Program-made: the position numbers and the translations under genes
Source of the DNA: Magicicada septendecula
Lineage: Eukaryota > Arthropoda > Insecta > Hemiptera > Cicadidae
Assembly: GCA_034769895.1 (NCBI GenBank)
Contig: CM068367.1
Location: forward strand, 113,134,654 to 113,198,653
Length of the DNA: 64,000 bases
Reading direction: 5' to 3'
The notes under the pieces: generated by a model
Told to the model about the DNA's origin: nothing
Databases searched by the model: none
The model's input: the letters and a program-made list of their open reading frames with translations, nothing else
Part shown: positions 39,314 to 53,500 of the stretch, one piece after another
Position numbering within the stretch: position 1 is the stretch's first letter
Layout of the letters: each line of letters starts with the position of its first letter

Positions 39314-39391
39314 GGGAATGTTCAAGATAACATTTGAACGCATCAAACGATTTTTCCTAAAACTTGGCATGCATGTCCACACTCCTAGCGT
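39314..39391. repeat. 78-bp repeat, copy 1
   Basis: Identical over 78 bp to 41545-41622 (GGGAATGTTCAAGATAACAT to TCCTAGCGT). The following sequence (TTTGAGATTGATTCCTCC, GGGGTGGGAGGCAAAAATG) matches a third, diverged copy at about 47440-47580. Confidence 0.85.
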
Positions 39392-39589
39392 ACAGAACTT
39401 TATTGTTTTTGAGATTGATTCCTCCAAAAATAGGGGGGTGGGAGGCAAAAATGTGAGGGGTCAAAATTGTGAAAGGGATCCATCTGACGCCCAAAAAGTA
39501 CTTTAAATGTTCACTCATAATATAATAATAAGTTAACTATGATAATTCAGAATGAACGAAAAGAATGAAGAGAACAAACCTTCTTCCCC

Positions 39590-40058
39590 TTCTCTACGTC
39601 AAGGTATAGGCTTACAGCCTGTTCCGCCTTCACTGCAGCCATCACTTCCTTGGTCTACCTATATCTCGTCTTCCTTGAGGTTTGTATCTTATTACTTGTT
39701 TAGGTAGTCTCATATTTTACATTCTATTGATATGCTGCCTCCATTTTATTTGTCCTCCCCTTATTCTTGTCATAGAATATACATTTAACTCGGTTCTTAT
39801 ATTTTCATTTCGTGTTTGGTCTCTAAGAGTGCAATCTTTGATTTTTATCAGGAACTTCATTTCACTTGTTTGTATTCTTCGTTCATCACTTCTCGTCTTT
39901 GTCCAAGTTTTACTTACATAATTTAAAACAATTGTTGCCATTACTTTATACAATTTTATCTTGATGGCTTTGCTTGTATTATTTCCAAGTGTTCTGTGTA
40001 TAGTATTATATATCATTTGAAATTTATTTATTTTTATATCGATGGCGCTAAAGAACAA
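39590..40058 (-). pseudogene. RTE-like LINE ORF2 fragment
   Basis: The open frame 39717-40058 reads IDIKINKFQMIYNTIHRTLG, KAIKIKLYKVMATIVLNYVS, then RRIQTSEMKFLIKIKDCTLR and QIKWRQHINRM. It continues decayed to about 39590 (VDQGSDGCSEGGTGCKP). It is collinear with the copy at 44700-46760. The RT catalytic core is missing, so it is inactive. Confidence 0.75.
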
Positions 40059-41544
40059 AATAATAATAGAAAAACACCGTTACTGTGAGAAAAAGTAAAG
40101 ATTATAAGAAGAAAGTAAAAATAAAGGAATTCCAAAAAACATCAAGAAGTAGGTATATTTTATTTTTCCTAAAATCGTTCGCCAAAAGTTGTAATTTAGA
40201 CCACAGACAATTTTTAGTTATTAACAGACGGGTGAACATGGATTCGTTTCGTTTCAAGTGACATTATTTGATTTAGCTAGCCGGCAGCGGCAGTTTTGGA
40301 ATTGTATTACACAGCAATCACACTCGGCCAATATTTCCAACAAATATCTCTGATCTGTGCGCAACATCGTTTACCTATATTGCCTTACTTTATCGTGCGT
40401 CCAACAAGCCTTGTCACTTACCTCTAGAGACTTCTCTCTCTCTGTACTCATAGCTCTATAAACAAGTACATCTCTTGTGGTTATATTTTCTCATTCGACT
40501 GTAATTTATGTACCGTTCTCAGAAACATTTTCTTAAAATATTTTACAAATGTTGGTATAGTTTAAACGTTTTTTCATTTTTTTAAATATAGTCTACATTG
40601 CAAAAGTCAATTCTTCTTTGGTGTCTTCTGTAACACCCATAAAAACTGAATATCTACTACCTGTATTCCACCATCTAAATGATTCTATGCTACTTGGATG
40701 TCTACTTGCCAAACTGCCTTGGTATGCTCCTTTGTATAAAACTAATTGTCTTAGCAAAACAATTTTACTTAACACTGTATTGATTTAAATGCGTTTACGG
40801 GGTTAGTTGTACGTTGACCGGAGTCCGTGATAAAACGGAGACCTGTAAACTGCTAAATTTGGGATGAAACTCGAAATCGCGCAAAGCAATTTACAGCAGC
40901 AGGCGTAGTTAACGTGAGTAGAAGCTGCTGAAAAGAAATGAACCGAGAACTGAATAATTTTTGAACAATTAAAATTTTTTGATAGAATCTTTTTTTAAAA
41001 GAAAAGTACATGTAAGATATCAGTATACCTGTTAACAGTTACTATATAGGCCTATTGCTATTCTCCTTTAAATGTTCTTAGTTTGCATATTCAAAATTCT
41101 GTAGTCTTTATGTTATTATAAAACTTGTCTTCCTTATTGACACAAATCAGGCCTTTTGCCTTTAGACCTAATACTCCACGATTCATCTCTTTTTAGATCG
41201 TCCTATACGACGTTTTGTGTTTGAGGTTGTACTCGAGAGTCGATCTCGCATTCTGGTCTTCTGTTTCTCTCTATTCGGTGCACATGTTTCAAAACATTAA
41301 CAAAATTCGTTCCAAGGGTATATGTTTGCCAGTATTATTTAATCTTTTGTCCCACAGCGAATAATCTGAGTTCTTTTGCTATGTCTTCATTTTGAAAGTG
41401 GTCGAGGTAGGATGCAGTGTTTCACCGTTCTTCAGAAATCTCATCTCTGCTGATGGTATATTTTGTTCATCTATTTTCTCGAAACCAAAATTCGCTTCGA
41501 ATTGCACCACACTTCCTAGTCAAAGCTGTCAGTAAATAGGCCGT
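40059..41544. other. Intergenic, no gene recognised
   Basis: No supported gene. The small open frame at 40593-40775 (minus) has no motif I recognise. Confidence 0.4.
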
Positions 41545-41622
41545 GGGAATGTTCAAGATAACATTTGAACGCATCAAACGATTTTTCCTAAAACTTGGCA
41601 TGCATGTCCACACTCCTAGCGT
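41545..41622. repeat. 78-bp repeat, copy 2
   Basis: Identical to 39314-39391. Its last part TGTCCACACTCCTA is repeated immediately downstream (41623-41638). Confidence 0.85.
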
Positions 41623-41870
41623 GTGTCCACACTCCTATATTTATAGGTTTCTCAAGAACATCTGAAAATCCAGTAATGTTTTTACTTATAATTACGGTAT
41701 TTCCAGAGGCGCCTCTTAAGCTGAAGCATATGTAGACCGAGGCATCAAGCCCTTTGTAACATAACTTTTTAATTCAAAAATTAAAAATTGAAATCCAAAC
41801 TAATAGAAAAAAAATATTTGCTTAAAAATGAATGAATTAGCACAATGCCGAATTTAGCGCACTGCTGATT

Positions 41871-42822
<952 letters not shown>

Positions 42823-42950
42823 AGCCACAGAGTCCTTAGAAGCGTACAAAATAAAACAAGGAAGGATGCACGTATAAAATTTTACAAAACTTTTGTTGTC
42901 CCTCGATCATTTCAAGGTGCTGAAATGAAATTTATAAGAAGTACACACGA
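42823..42950 (+). pseudogene. Short RTE-like LINE fragment
   Basis: One frame reads SHRVLRSVQNKTRKDARIKF, YKTFVVPRSFQGAEMKFIRS. It matches the NKTRKDxxIKFYKxxxVP region of the other RTE-like copies, with a deletion joining it to AEMKFIRS. Confidence 0.6.
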
Positions 42951-43436
42951 ATATTCCATTTAAATCGAAAAAGGAACCAAAAATCTAATCTTTGCACGAG
43001 AAGTTTAAGGCCAGTGTTACAAAATGGTGAGAACACTAATCTCGCATGCGAAATAACGTATCACCAATGGCTTTTGAGCGTAATGGAAAGAGGATGGAAT
43101 GAGTTCTGGACACGTCTACTATGGCTCAATCCTTGGAGTGAAGATAATGATGATGTTGATTTATGCTATAACTGAAACAGAAGCCTACGTCACGCATTAG
43201 ACGTGATGTTAGTTCGCGAAATGTCCAATCAACAACAATTGAAAGTATAAACTGTAACAACAATAAAGTATACTTTATCTGTAGTAATTTCGTATAACTC
43301 ATAGTAATAATTATGGATAAAGACCATACAAAATAATCAGAACGCTATACCATGTATAGGCCTATACTGAGCATTTCATGGACAGCACATATAGGTAACT
43401 AATGTTGAAGTTCTTAGGAAGACAGGGAAGTTATTA
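42951..43436. other. Intergenic, between two LINE fragments
   Basis: No gene recognised; it may include eroded LINE sequence. Confidence 0.3.
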
Positions 43437-43681
43437 ACACAGTGAAGATAAAAAAGCTGCAGTATTATCTGGGATATCTCATTAGAAATGAACAGAGATT
43501 TTACTTATTGCAGTCCATACTACAGGGAAAAGTACTTTGAAAGAGAGGAGTTGGGCGACCGAGAATCTCATGGCTGAGAAATTTAAGGACCTGGTTTGGC
43601 ATGAGTACAACTGACTTATTCCGTGGAGCAGTACAGAAAGTTAAAATAATCTGTATGATATCGAACATCCGAAACGGATAG
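43437..43681 (+). pseudogene. LINE ORF2 C-terminal end
   Basis: The frame reads TVKIKKLQYYLGYLIRNEQR, FYLLQSILQGKVL, stop, KRGVGRPRISWLRNLRTWFG, MSTTDLFRGAVQKVKIICMI, ending at a TAG at 43681. LGxxxRNEQRxxLLQxIxQGK and GxGRxRxSWLxNLRxW are familiar from the end of many insect LINEs. One in-frame stop. Confidence 0.75.
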
Positions 43682-44699
43682 GAACTATCAGAAGAAGATA
43701 CCATGTACCAGTACATAACGGGCGGCATTGCACACATAAAACCGAATCAGCACGCAGATGGTGACGCAATTACCATAAAGTGTAAAGAAGACCCATTTAC
43801 ACACAAAAGCAAGTTGAGAGGAATGTTCATTGTGTTATTACACTATTCAAGATAACATCCGTTCTCCACGAAAAGAATCCGTAACAGCTATATATTTGTG
43901 TAATACATAAAAGTACTTTAACTGTTTCCGACCCGATAACAAGGTTTTATTACGAGTACTCTCCGTTAAAAGTTCAGCATATAACTACTGACCTCATTGC
44001 GATTCCTTCACCCGAGTTCCCGTATTTTATGTCTGTTAGACGCCTCGAGTCGTTTACCCTTTGCTATTACGTTACAAAGACAATTTGGTATTAAATAAAA
44101 TGCTTTAACAATTAATAATATAAAACAATTATAACCAAACAACTAACTTAGATAGTACAAGTCATGTTTTTTTCTTAAATTTTACATTATACCATCATCA
44201 TCGTCGTCATCATCATCACCTTCTTCACAACACGTTGAAGACTAACTTATTCAGGTCGCCTTCAGGTGTGTCTGTAATTAAAATAGTAACTTACATTGAA
44301 TACAAACTTAGGACTAGCCGAGATTAATTCACAAACAAGCGTTGTGTGAAGTATCAAAAAAATAAACGTTTTTGAAAACCACGATGAGCTACAAAGTAAA
44401 AGAAAACTGTAGAAAAATATATTAAAAAAATGATAATTGTATCAGCCAACCTAGCAAAGATGTATCTCGGATTTGAATAAGGAATTTAAAGGAGTATCAT
44501 TTCTATGTCGCGGTGGGTGGAGTTAGACGAGGGCGGACCCAGAGTGTGTAGTTGCGTACTTTGAACAGGCGTTGCTTATCTCTGACGTTGTTTGTTGTGT
44601 GTTCTTGCGTCAGTGTTGTGCTTTCCGATTCGGTATTACAGGATAAGCAACGTTCCTTCTCTTTATACATATATTTTATATGTTTCTATTTTTCATCAG
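43682..44699. other. Intergenic, no gene recognised
   Basis: No gene. A (TCATCA)-type run lies at about 44192-44220. Confidence 0.4.
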
Positions 44700-45197
44700 T
44701 ATCATCATCTAAAAACAGCAGGCAGTAGGTAAAGTGCTGCCTGTTTCGCCTTCAAAGATCCTCCAGCCATCTCTTCTTGGGTTACCCACGCACTTGTGTC
44801 CTATTGTGTCCTATAGTTTTGCACTTCCAAACTTATTTGGCCAGTCTGGAGTCTGAGATTCTTTCCAAGTGTTCTTTCCACCGTTGTTTGTAATCTTTCA
44901 ATTTTTCATTCAAGTTAAAAACTAGAAACTCTTGTCTTATGGCCTCATTGTTTATACGGTCAAGTTTAAAACACCTTTTAAGTCCTCTTAAGAACGCCAT
45001 TTCCGAGGTCTGTATTTTACTGCCTTGTTTCTTGGTTGTTGACCATAATTCACAGTCATAGTACAATACAGGGACTGCCATAAGTTTGTAGAACTTTAAT
45101 TTTGTATTTCGACATAGCCTACCTTGTTTCTAAAAATACGGTTGATTGTCACACAGATCGACTGGAACTTTCCTAACTTAACATCATAATTCTTATC
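44700..45197 (-). pseudogene. RTE-like LINE, 3' part (interrupted by nested LINE)
   Basis: The open frame 44833-45081 reads MAVPVLYYDCELWSTTKKQG, KIQTSEMAFLRGLKRCFKLD, RINNEAIRQEFLVFNLNEKL and YKQRWKEHLERI. Downstream decayed pieces include PKKRWLEDL and RRNRQ (to about 44700). Upstream it reads LGKFQSICVTINRIFRNK up to the target duplication at 45184-45197. Confidence 0.8.
45184..45197. repeat. Target-site duplication of nested LINE, left copy
   Basis: TCATAATTCTTATC, identical to 46589-46602. Confidence 0.85.
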
Positions 45198-46588
45198 TGC
45201 CGATTCGCCTACTTTCCTAAGAAATGGCGTTCGGCTACGGTCACGATGATCCCGAAACCCAAGTTCGCCGAGAATCTCCGGCCTATCAGCCTGCTGTCGT
45301 CCACGTCGAAAGTCTTCGAACGACTAGTCCAGCGGCGACTAGCGGATCACCTTCAACGGTTCGATATTTTGGTTCCCGAGCAATAATTCGGTTTTCGTGC
45401 TGGGCACTCTTCGACGCATCAATTGATGCGCTTTGTGGAGACCGTGGCCGAGGCCGGTTGCTCGCGAGAGCAGACCGTCGCCGTTTTCCTTGATGTCGAG
45501 AAGGCTTTCGACGTGTTTGGCATCCAGGCCTCCTGTACAAACTTACGGAGATTCTGCTTCCGGATTGCTACATTCATTTGATTGCTAGCTTTCTTCGGAA
45601 CAGAACCTTTTGCGTGAGAGTAGATAACACCCTTTCTACGGCAAGGGCTATTACGGCTGGTGTACCTCAGGGAAGTGTCTTGGGCCCCTGCTTTTCTCTG
45701 TGTACGTCAATGACATACCCGAGTTGCCTGGCACCAGGTTGGTCATGTTCGCTGACGACACGGCGGTGTATGCCGTCGATCGTCAAGCTGAGACGGCAGT
45801 TATCTGGCTCCAGGAACAATTGGACGAGTACGTTGAGTGGGCAGAGAAATGGAGGGTTGCCATCAACGCGGCCAAGAGCACAGCTGTAGTCTTCTCCAGA
45901 CGCTTAAGGCTCCCAGACAGACTTTATGTAGGTGATACTCCGTTGCCCTGGTCTCGAGAGGTCAAGTACCTCGGGGTCCACCTCGACCGTCGACTCACCT
46001 GGGGGACACACTCTGCTCAAGTAGCCCGTAAGACCGCCTATCGTCTGTATCAACTCCGTCCCGTGTTATGCAGCAACGCCATGACCCGCCGCCTAGAGAA
46101 GCTTATCGTCACCACCTATGTGGTGCCGATGGTTACCTACGCGATTCCCGTATGGGGCTACTTGGCCAAGACCCATAAGCGAAAGCTTCAGTCTCTCCTT
46201 GACCGAGGACTGCGCTGGGCGTGTAAAGCCCACTATCTGACATCCAACAAAACCATCCGAGAAGTCCTGGGCGTCCGTTCCCTGGACGCCACTATATGGA
46301 CACTGTCCCGCAAATTTTATCGCCGCACCGCCCGATTCCAGGGCAACCACCTCATTAGCGCCCTCGGTCGCTACCAATCTGTGCCAGGAGAATCTTGGAC
46401 CCGGGCTCGGCGTACACTCACCCTCAATTAATTAATAATTAATTGAAAACCTACGGCCGGTAGCAGGCCACACCCTAAATCCAGACCCTATCTATCGTCC
46501 CTGCGGCAGGAGCTCTATTTGAAGTTCGGGACGCAGTACATGAGCGGGCGATGGGCATGCCCTTCGTCCCGCACAGCCCTTTTGTGTC
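45198..46588 (+). pseudogene. Jockey-like LINE, 5' truncated, nested in the RTE-like LINE
   Basis: The coding frame starts immediately at the junction (CRFAYFPKKWRSATVTMIPK), then NLRPISLLSSTSKVFERLVQ, VPEQ-stop-FGFRAGHSSTHQLM and VAVFLDVEKAFD. A frameshift at the FD-VW site, the block DCYIHLIASFLRNRTF and GVPQGSVLGP are followed by a one-base loss before LLFSVYVNDI. The long frame 45700-46431 carries LVMFADDTAVYA (catalytic FADD), KYLGVHLDRRLTW and VVPMVTYAIPVWGY to the natural stop at 46431. The 157-bp 3' UTR ends at the 14-bp duplication. Only three lesions are visible, so it is younger than its host LINE. Confidence 0.88.
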
Positions 46589-46602
46589 TCATAATTCTTA
46601 TC
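46589..46602. repeat. Target-site duplication of nested LINE, right copy
   Basis: TCATAATTCTTATC, directly following the 3' UTR. Confidence 0.85.
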
Positions 46603-46760
46603 ACGGCCAGTATCATTTTCCAAATAATTAAAATGGCTCACCTGTTATAGAATTTGATCATTTCTCATTATTTTTGTTCTTATTGGTTCCTTGCTTCGAA
46701 ATGCCATTACCTTTGTTTTCGTAGTGGAGATTTTCATATTTTATTGTTTTTTTTAAAAAG
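46589..46760 (-). pseudogene. RTE-like LINE, 5' part (interrupted)
   Basis: Minus strand reads TKTKVMAFRSKEPIRTKIM, NDQIL-stop-QVSHFNYLENDTGRD, which joins across the insertion to KNYDVKLGKFQSICVTINR. KTKVMAFRGKEPxRxKI is typical of the region after the RT active site. Upstream of 46760 the frame is lost. Confidence 0.7.
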
Positions 46761-47410
46761 CACAGAACTTCTAATATTATTTAGTACTGTTTGTTTCTTA
46801 GACGGATATGTCGTAATAGGTAACCGGAGTTTTGTTCGTTCCTTACCTATGTTGTCTGATTTCAAATTATTGCACACCAGCAAATTATAATTTTTATTGG
46901 AAATAAGGTGTTGTTGGCGTGTCTTGATTCTATACTTTCTCACTGTCACTGTCACTATCATAGGCTCTTAACTTGACAAGTAGAAATTATTTTAACTTAA
47001 ACAGACGCTTATGGATGAGTAAGTAAATTTAATTTACGTGGACCAGTTCTGCACTGACGATGTGATGAATGTCTGCCAAGTTAAAACAAGTTTCTACTTG
47101 TCCTACTTCATTTTTGGCTCGAAGTGTTTAATTCCATTAAGATATACGGTTGCTTGAGAGAGTTTAGTAGTAATAGACTACTTCGTGTGGGACGACGTTA
47201 GAAGGAATGACCAGCTCAAGTCTATCCAGTTGGGATTGGAAGAAACCATTTTTGGTTAAATCTATGTTGAAGGTGATGATACGCTCTCCGATCACGTATA
47301 AATACAGATAGTATGTAAATAGTATATAACAGTCTTTTTTCACATCTCCTAGTCATCTCAAAGCCTAGGAGTTTATTTGAGGCTTTGAAGTCCCCCAGTA
47401 GTAAAATGTT
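46761..47410. other. Intergenic with a long inverted repeat
   Basis: No gene recognised; the inverted repeat 46975-47102 lies here. Confidence 0.4.
46975..47102. repeat. Inverted repeat, arms about 30 bp, loop about 64 bp
   Basis: GACAAGTAGAAA...TTAACTT...CAGAC on the left (46975-47006) pairs with GTCTG...AAGTTAAAACAAGTTTCT...ACTTGTC on the right (47071-47102). The loop holds CACTGACGATG, the start of the hammerhead-like motif, but no GAAA follows at the expected place. Confidence 0.6.
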
Positions 47411-47590
47411 AATGACGTTACCCATCAGTTCGAGGTAATCTTTCGTTAACTTTCGAACGCATTAACCGATTTTCGTAAAACTTGGCTTGCGTATACCTTT
47501 ACCCCACACACCTCAATTTGTTTAATGTTAAATCCTCAAAATATAATGAGGGGTGGGAGACAAAAATGTAAGGGGTAAAAATTTAAACAA
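47411..47590. repeat. Diverged third copy of the 39314-type repeat
   Basis: TTTCGAACGCATTAACCGAT, AAAACTTGGC(T/A)TGC, then GGGGTGGGAGACAAAAATG and AGGGG follow the same order as at 39330-39475. Confidence 0.55.
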
Positions 47591-50500
47591 ATCGCAAAAT
47601 TCCTTCTAGGATATTAAATTAAAGGGAATTTTAACAAACATCCGAAATTTGAATTTTGGAAATTAAAAATCTTGGGACGCCAAGGCTAAAAAAGTGAGAA
47701 TTTTTTTTAAATAAACGTAAAAAGCCATGCGGAGTATAAATTAAAGAGAATTTTGTGCAAATTTTATATTTGAAGTGTTCTGCACCGGAAGAAGAATTCA
47801 AATGTAGAAGAAAATCCGGCCGCGGAAGTCTACGTAAGAATATAATTGTAAAAAGGAACGTTAATATAATGTTCAGTTTTGGAAACACTGTTTCAAAATT
47901 TTAGAACACTAGAAGTCAAACATTTGAAAAAATTGTGAATATTTATGCCAGGTAATTTTAATCCAAATCGGAATGTAGGCTAATGTTTATTCAGATAATT
48001 TGTTTTTTATCTAAAGGAAAAAGTAATTACGTAATTTTGTTTTTTATCTAACACCAAGGCCCAAAATACAAACTAGGTATCCTTAATACTTTGAAAAAAT
48101 GTCTGTCAAAAAGATTGTAACCTTCACACCTTCAAAACGTTTGTAAGCTTTGTTTGCAAAAAAGTATGTACATATTGTTATGAGTTATGCGTATCTGTAA
48201 AAAGTATTAAATTTAGACTCATAGGCCTAGATACCTATGGAAACGTACGCAAATTTAAAAGCTAGGACTAAATTATTTGTCGTATAGGCAGTGTGGTTAA
48301 AAATTTTACTAAAAAAGCAATGCAGTGGTTCGGAATTTCTAGGCTTATTGTATGAATGTGTAACCCCTCTTTCTATTTTTATGCTTTATAAAAAAAAAAC
48401 TTTTTTTTTTTTTTTTTTGAAAGAGGGGCCACTAGTTATTTAAAACTAGGCGGAAGGCCTAGAGAAGCAAAAAAATGCGCTGGGTCCAGTGAGACGGGAC
48501 TTGCAATTAAAACTCGGTTGTTAAACAGCAATAACAATCTTTATTACAGTATTTCCAATATTTCCAATTTTTTTGTTTTTTTTTAAATTTTGTTTCTTGC
48601 CAAATTCTTTAACCCCAATATAAATTTAATAGAATTTAAAAATTTCATTAAAAACTTGTAATCCACTCCCTGACATTATAACATTCTTAAAATATACATA
48701 TGTAACATCATAAATTCATAATTCAATAATTCCTCATAAATACACATAAATTCAACATCAATTAATGTACATACATGAATACACATAGAAAACATTTATA
48801 TATACACATATACCACACACACATGTACACCTGGCCGACAGCTTATATATATATATATATTTTTTCACCATACCGCAGGGGAGTGTGGAAACCCCCGTGT
48901 CTGTCACCAAGACCCCCATCCCAAACTACCGTAATCGGATAAAGTGCCCAGCAAGCCTTAAAAACTTCTCATTTAAGAAAACAAATCCAGTAACTCGTCA
49001 GAGTATACCTGAGTTACACAAACGAAATAATTACAAGTATTAGAAATGGCCGAAGTCAAATTGGTAATACAGCCCGAACAACTCTTAAGTTACAATGCAT
49101 AATAAAATTTTTGTTTTGTTCCCCCAAATAGTAAGGTGCCATCGCAAGGTCAACATGACTGCACGGTCTTATAAAATGGATATTTCTCAGCTTCTTTCAT
49201 GCTCTTACAAAAATACAAATTTGAGCGAAAAAACCCAGTGGGACGTAACCACCAGAAAATAACAGAACTGATACTGATTTTACAACTTGACATTTACAAT
49301 TGAAGAAGTGAGAACCGGTAGTGTGCTCATATTAAAACTCAACAATTAATGCCAGTGCGGCTATGGCAGTAAAAATATAATAATGAAAATTTACTTATTA
49401 CAGAATTATTAAACAGCTAAAATAAATTTTATAAAATGTATAATAAGAATTTTAATAAAATATTATAATGTAAAACCTAATAAAACATATTTGAGGCGTT
49501 CATAGAGAATTGGGTTGACCTCAGGCACGGCCATGCGCCCGAACCAGATCCAACAAAATTTAACATGTCAGAGACCTGTGGATGACGGCACCCACAGGTG
49601 ACGGCCACAGGTTAAAGCACCCCCAAACCTTTAAATTAATTAAAAAACAAATACCCATATAGATATTATAATAAACAGAAATAGATGTGGAGTCGTCGTG
49701 TATGTAGGCTATTGTGTTGTTCGTTTTGTTATATGTCGGGCGTTACACTCCGCGCACTTTTTATTACTTACTGATGACTGGATCCTCTGCGATGATGTCG
49801 TCCTGCAAAACAACTTAAGCTACTATGTGTTTGTGGGCGCCACTTGGAATCTTTTGTTCCAAGAAATTGTTATTAAAATTAAAATTTTGAATTCTTAGTA
49901 GTTAGTTTAATTCTATAAAAAAAATGTGAACAAGACAGTTTGAGTTTGAAAAAATAACGTATGTTTTAATGTATCTTAAAAAATCGTCTGAAGGACGTTA
50001 TTCGTGAAAAAAATAAAATTGCAGAGTTACAAAAAATAAATTATTATTATTGACAAGTTTTTTTTTCCAATCAAGTATCGGCTAACAAATATTTTATTTT
50101 ACTCAGTTGAAAAGCATGAGTATAGTGTATGAAAAATCTGTATACTCAGGACGTGACTCCTTTGAACTACCAAGACAGATCAATAAGATGCTTTACAAAA
50201 TTTAAGTGATTTGAAGGTGCGTGGCATGTGTAGTACAACTGTGTGACAAATGTTACCAGGTAAAAATGACTTTAACTTTGAACAACTCACGTTCCGATGG
50301 GTAATTATTTCTCACACTGGACACTTCTCTCGGGTTCGTTTTCAATCTCGCCTCTTCGTGTTGACGTTTCTTGTGCACTGATTTTATTTGAAAGTCAAAA
50401 TACGGTTTTTAACACTTCCGCACTTTTGTAAAAAAGTTTAGCAGTGAATGTACGCTTGAATGTTACCGGGTACAATCAGCTGTCAGCGTGTTTTCACAAT

Positions 50501-53500
50501 TAGCCTCCACAGCGCTGATTCCCCTCCTGCAGTTGATGAAAAGGCTTTGTGTACGTTACGTTATTGGGTTTTTTGTCAAAGTCAGTTTGTCTTAGCGAAT
50601 ACAGCAGAATTGATTCTCTATTAAAATTTTGGTCCCTCCTGGGCCGCTGATATTCTGGCTGCGTGTGTTCTATTAAATGTGCCGTGTTGCTGCTCTATTT
50701 CAGCAACACATTGGCGTATACTCTTGTAGAGGTTAAGTCAGTCTATTGTCAATGTACGGGAAAAGCCTTTCTGCGTTCTCACGTCGACTTCTCGTTCTTC
50801 GGTTTCGCCTCGGGTGTGATGATCAGTTTCGTGGGTGATGTGTCTCTTCTGGATTCAAAGCATAAAGTGTTTTTCGGTCGAATTTGGTCTTCCTTTTATA
50901 CTCTGTAAGGCTCATTGTTTTAGCTTTTTGACATGAACTTCCGGTGTATTTGTGTAAAAATTCCTTCTAGAACGTTCGAGAATAATGAAATGGAACCTCA
51001 TGGAACAAATTTGACTTCCGTAGAAGCTTTAGAACAAAAATTTCTTATTCTTCACACTAAGGATATTACAAAAATTATTCTGGTATTTGTCAAACAATTT
51101 TACATAACTACTTACAATCTGCATGCCCTTACTATATTTGGATTCTCTGCTTTCAACTGAATCTAATGATACTAATTACGATTGGTTTTTGAATAAATTA
51201 ACTATAATAAAATAACACAACATACAACTCTTACCTTGGAATGTTTCCATAAAAATTCAATTTTTTAACTAAAAAATTGTTGTGAAGCTGTTTGGTTTCT
51301 TCTAAAACATTAATACATAATATTATCATCTTTCTGTAACAAAATAAATAAAGTTTAACACATATAATATATAAATAAGTTCAGTTTTACATGGTCCATG
51401 CCTATGGCCTAAGTTGTTGTCACTATTAAAATACAATAATTAGTTTTTTCCTTATTATATATGGGATTTTTCGAGTATGCACTGAGAGTTTATTATATTG
51501 TCTATCTTTTGTGATACCTGGTTTATCCTGATACATATTATTTTTATTGTAAGCTTACTTAGCATCATATTGGTTTGCATAAGTGATTCTTTTCTTGGTG
51601 TGACAAATTTCACTCTCATAAGTCAAATTCTTTAATAATTGATCTTATTTTCAACTGAGTATGTTTGTTTTCATAGTACACTACAGTATTGTACCCTTTT
51701 ATTTTATTTTTGTTAATATTTTGCAATCATTAAGTCAAAATGACTGTTTTTTTTGTGATGGGTCCTTGGCTTCAGCCAGATATGGTATAGGTAAATAGTT
51801 TCCTAACTCGACTATTCAAGCGTTTAAGTTAGTCAAATATATTAGTATAGTCACATTATATTGTATTTCGACTTTATAATGCAATTTGGTTGCATTTTGT
51901 CAACATTAACTTCATAAATATTACAATATTATAGTTCTACTACATGTTTTCAGTTAATACTGTTTTTGGCTATTTTAACTGATTTTTATTCACTTTACAG
52001 CTTTCTTTATTTAAGATAAATTGTTCATCTTTGTCTACTTGACAATTACATATAGTTTTTATCTCAATTCTATAATAATTAATTTTTACATAAAATCTGA
52101 GTGATTGGACTCAGCTCCTAAACATATATTTTTGTCATAACATTTATATATATATATTTTTTAACTTAGATCCTTTCTAATAATGTATTCAAATCATTTA
52201 ATACATTTATTTGATTTACATTACATAGTATAATAATGGATCTTGTCCATTAATTCACAATAAATAGTTTTTTATACCCTATTCAGAGTTACAAAACTTA
52301 ATAATTAATGACTTCATTTCGGTTGTTTCTGATATTATTTGTCTCTCTTATAGTATATTATTGGTTTTACACTGTTCTTCACTTAAATAATATATATGGG
52401 GTTTGAGTCTTAGTCATAGTCTGGTCGTATTTTCAAGTTAATGGTATTAATTATTAGACAATATTACAAAATTTTTAGGATTACTTGGGTTCGATACTGT
52501 TCACCTCACTTTCCTCTTATGATAAATTGCTATGCAAATAATTTCCTTTATGGAACGTTCTGTGACGTTACAATATATATATATAACAATCAAGAAAATC
52601 CCCAACAAAGCACCCCAGTACCCATGCATGAATAATTAACACCTATACGAATCAGTAACCTTCAGTTCGGCACACTTTTACAGTAAAAAAAGAACATCAA
52701 AATCGGCTGACGCATGACTCCGTCTGGGTTTACACTCATTCTGGGGGCGTAAGCATTCGTAAATTAAAAACTGATAAAGTTTATCACTAGAATGTCCCAC
52801 AGGACTTGTGCACCATCTAACAGGAGCCATTCCGGGAATAAAGTCACATGTTATAAATTGTAGCGGCCAAGATATTTTTTAAAGGCATAAATATCACCTG
52901 GTTATAGTCCAGCACTGAGCATGCGGTTTCTATGGCGTGTTGTCCATCTCCTCCTCCCGGCAGCCAAAACGGAAAGTTGCTAGGTTAATGGCATGGGTGG
53001 CAGTTGTTCGGCCACCTCCTGGAGCGAATCAGGTCGTCGTCTTAATCAGGAACCCTGGACATTTATATATGGGTAATTACTCAAATGTTCAATAATTCAC
53101 AATACCCATTTCACTCCAGCATAACTCACACACTACATCATGCCCCGTTTAAAAATTTTGAAATATAAGTATACTTTGAACAACATGACACCTTCCCAAG
53201 AGCTTAATACATGAAAATCTACCTTCTGACTGGAATTTAGTATTAAATAAATAGTTATTCCCAAACTGTTCGTCAATTAATTAGCCATTGTACTGCAATT
53301 TCACCATGAGTTAACAACCCTGAACAGGTTCGTAAAGCACGTTCGTTTCAACAAAGATTACAAAATAGTTTTCTTACCCCGCTTTTGATATAATTAGAAT
53401 AATATACATACATATAAAAATATAAAATACTGTATTTCAGCCAGTGTTAACATTCAGAGACGTGCATACTCAGTAATTAACCTGTGCCCGCCACGCGGTA

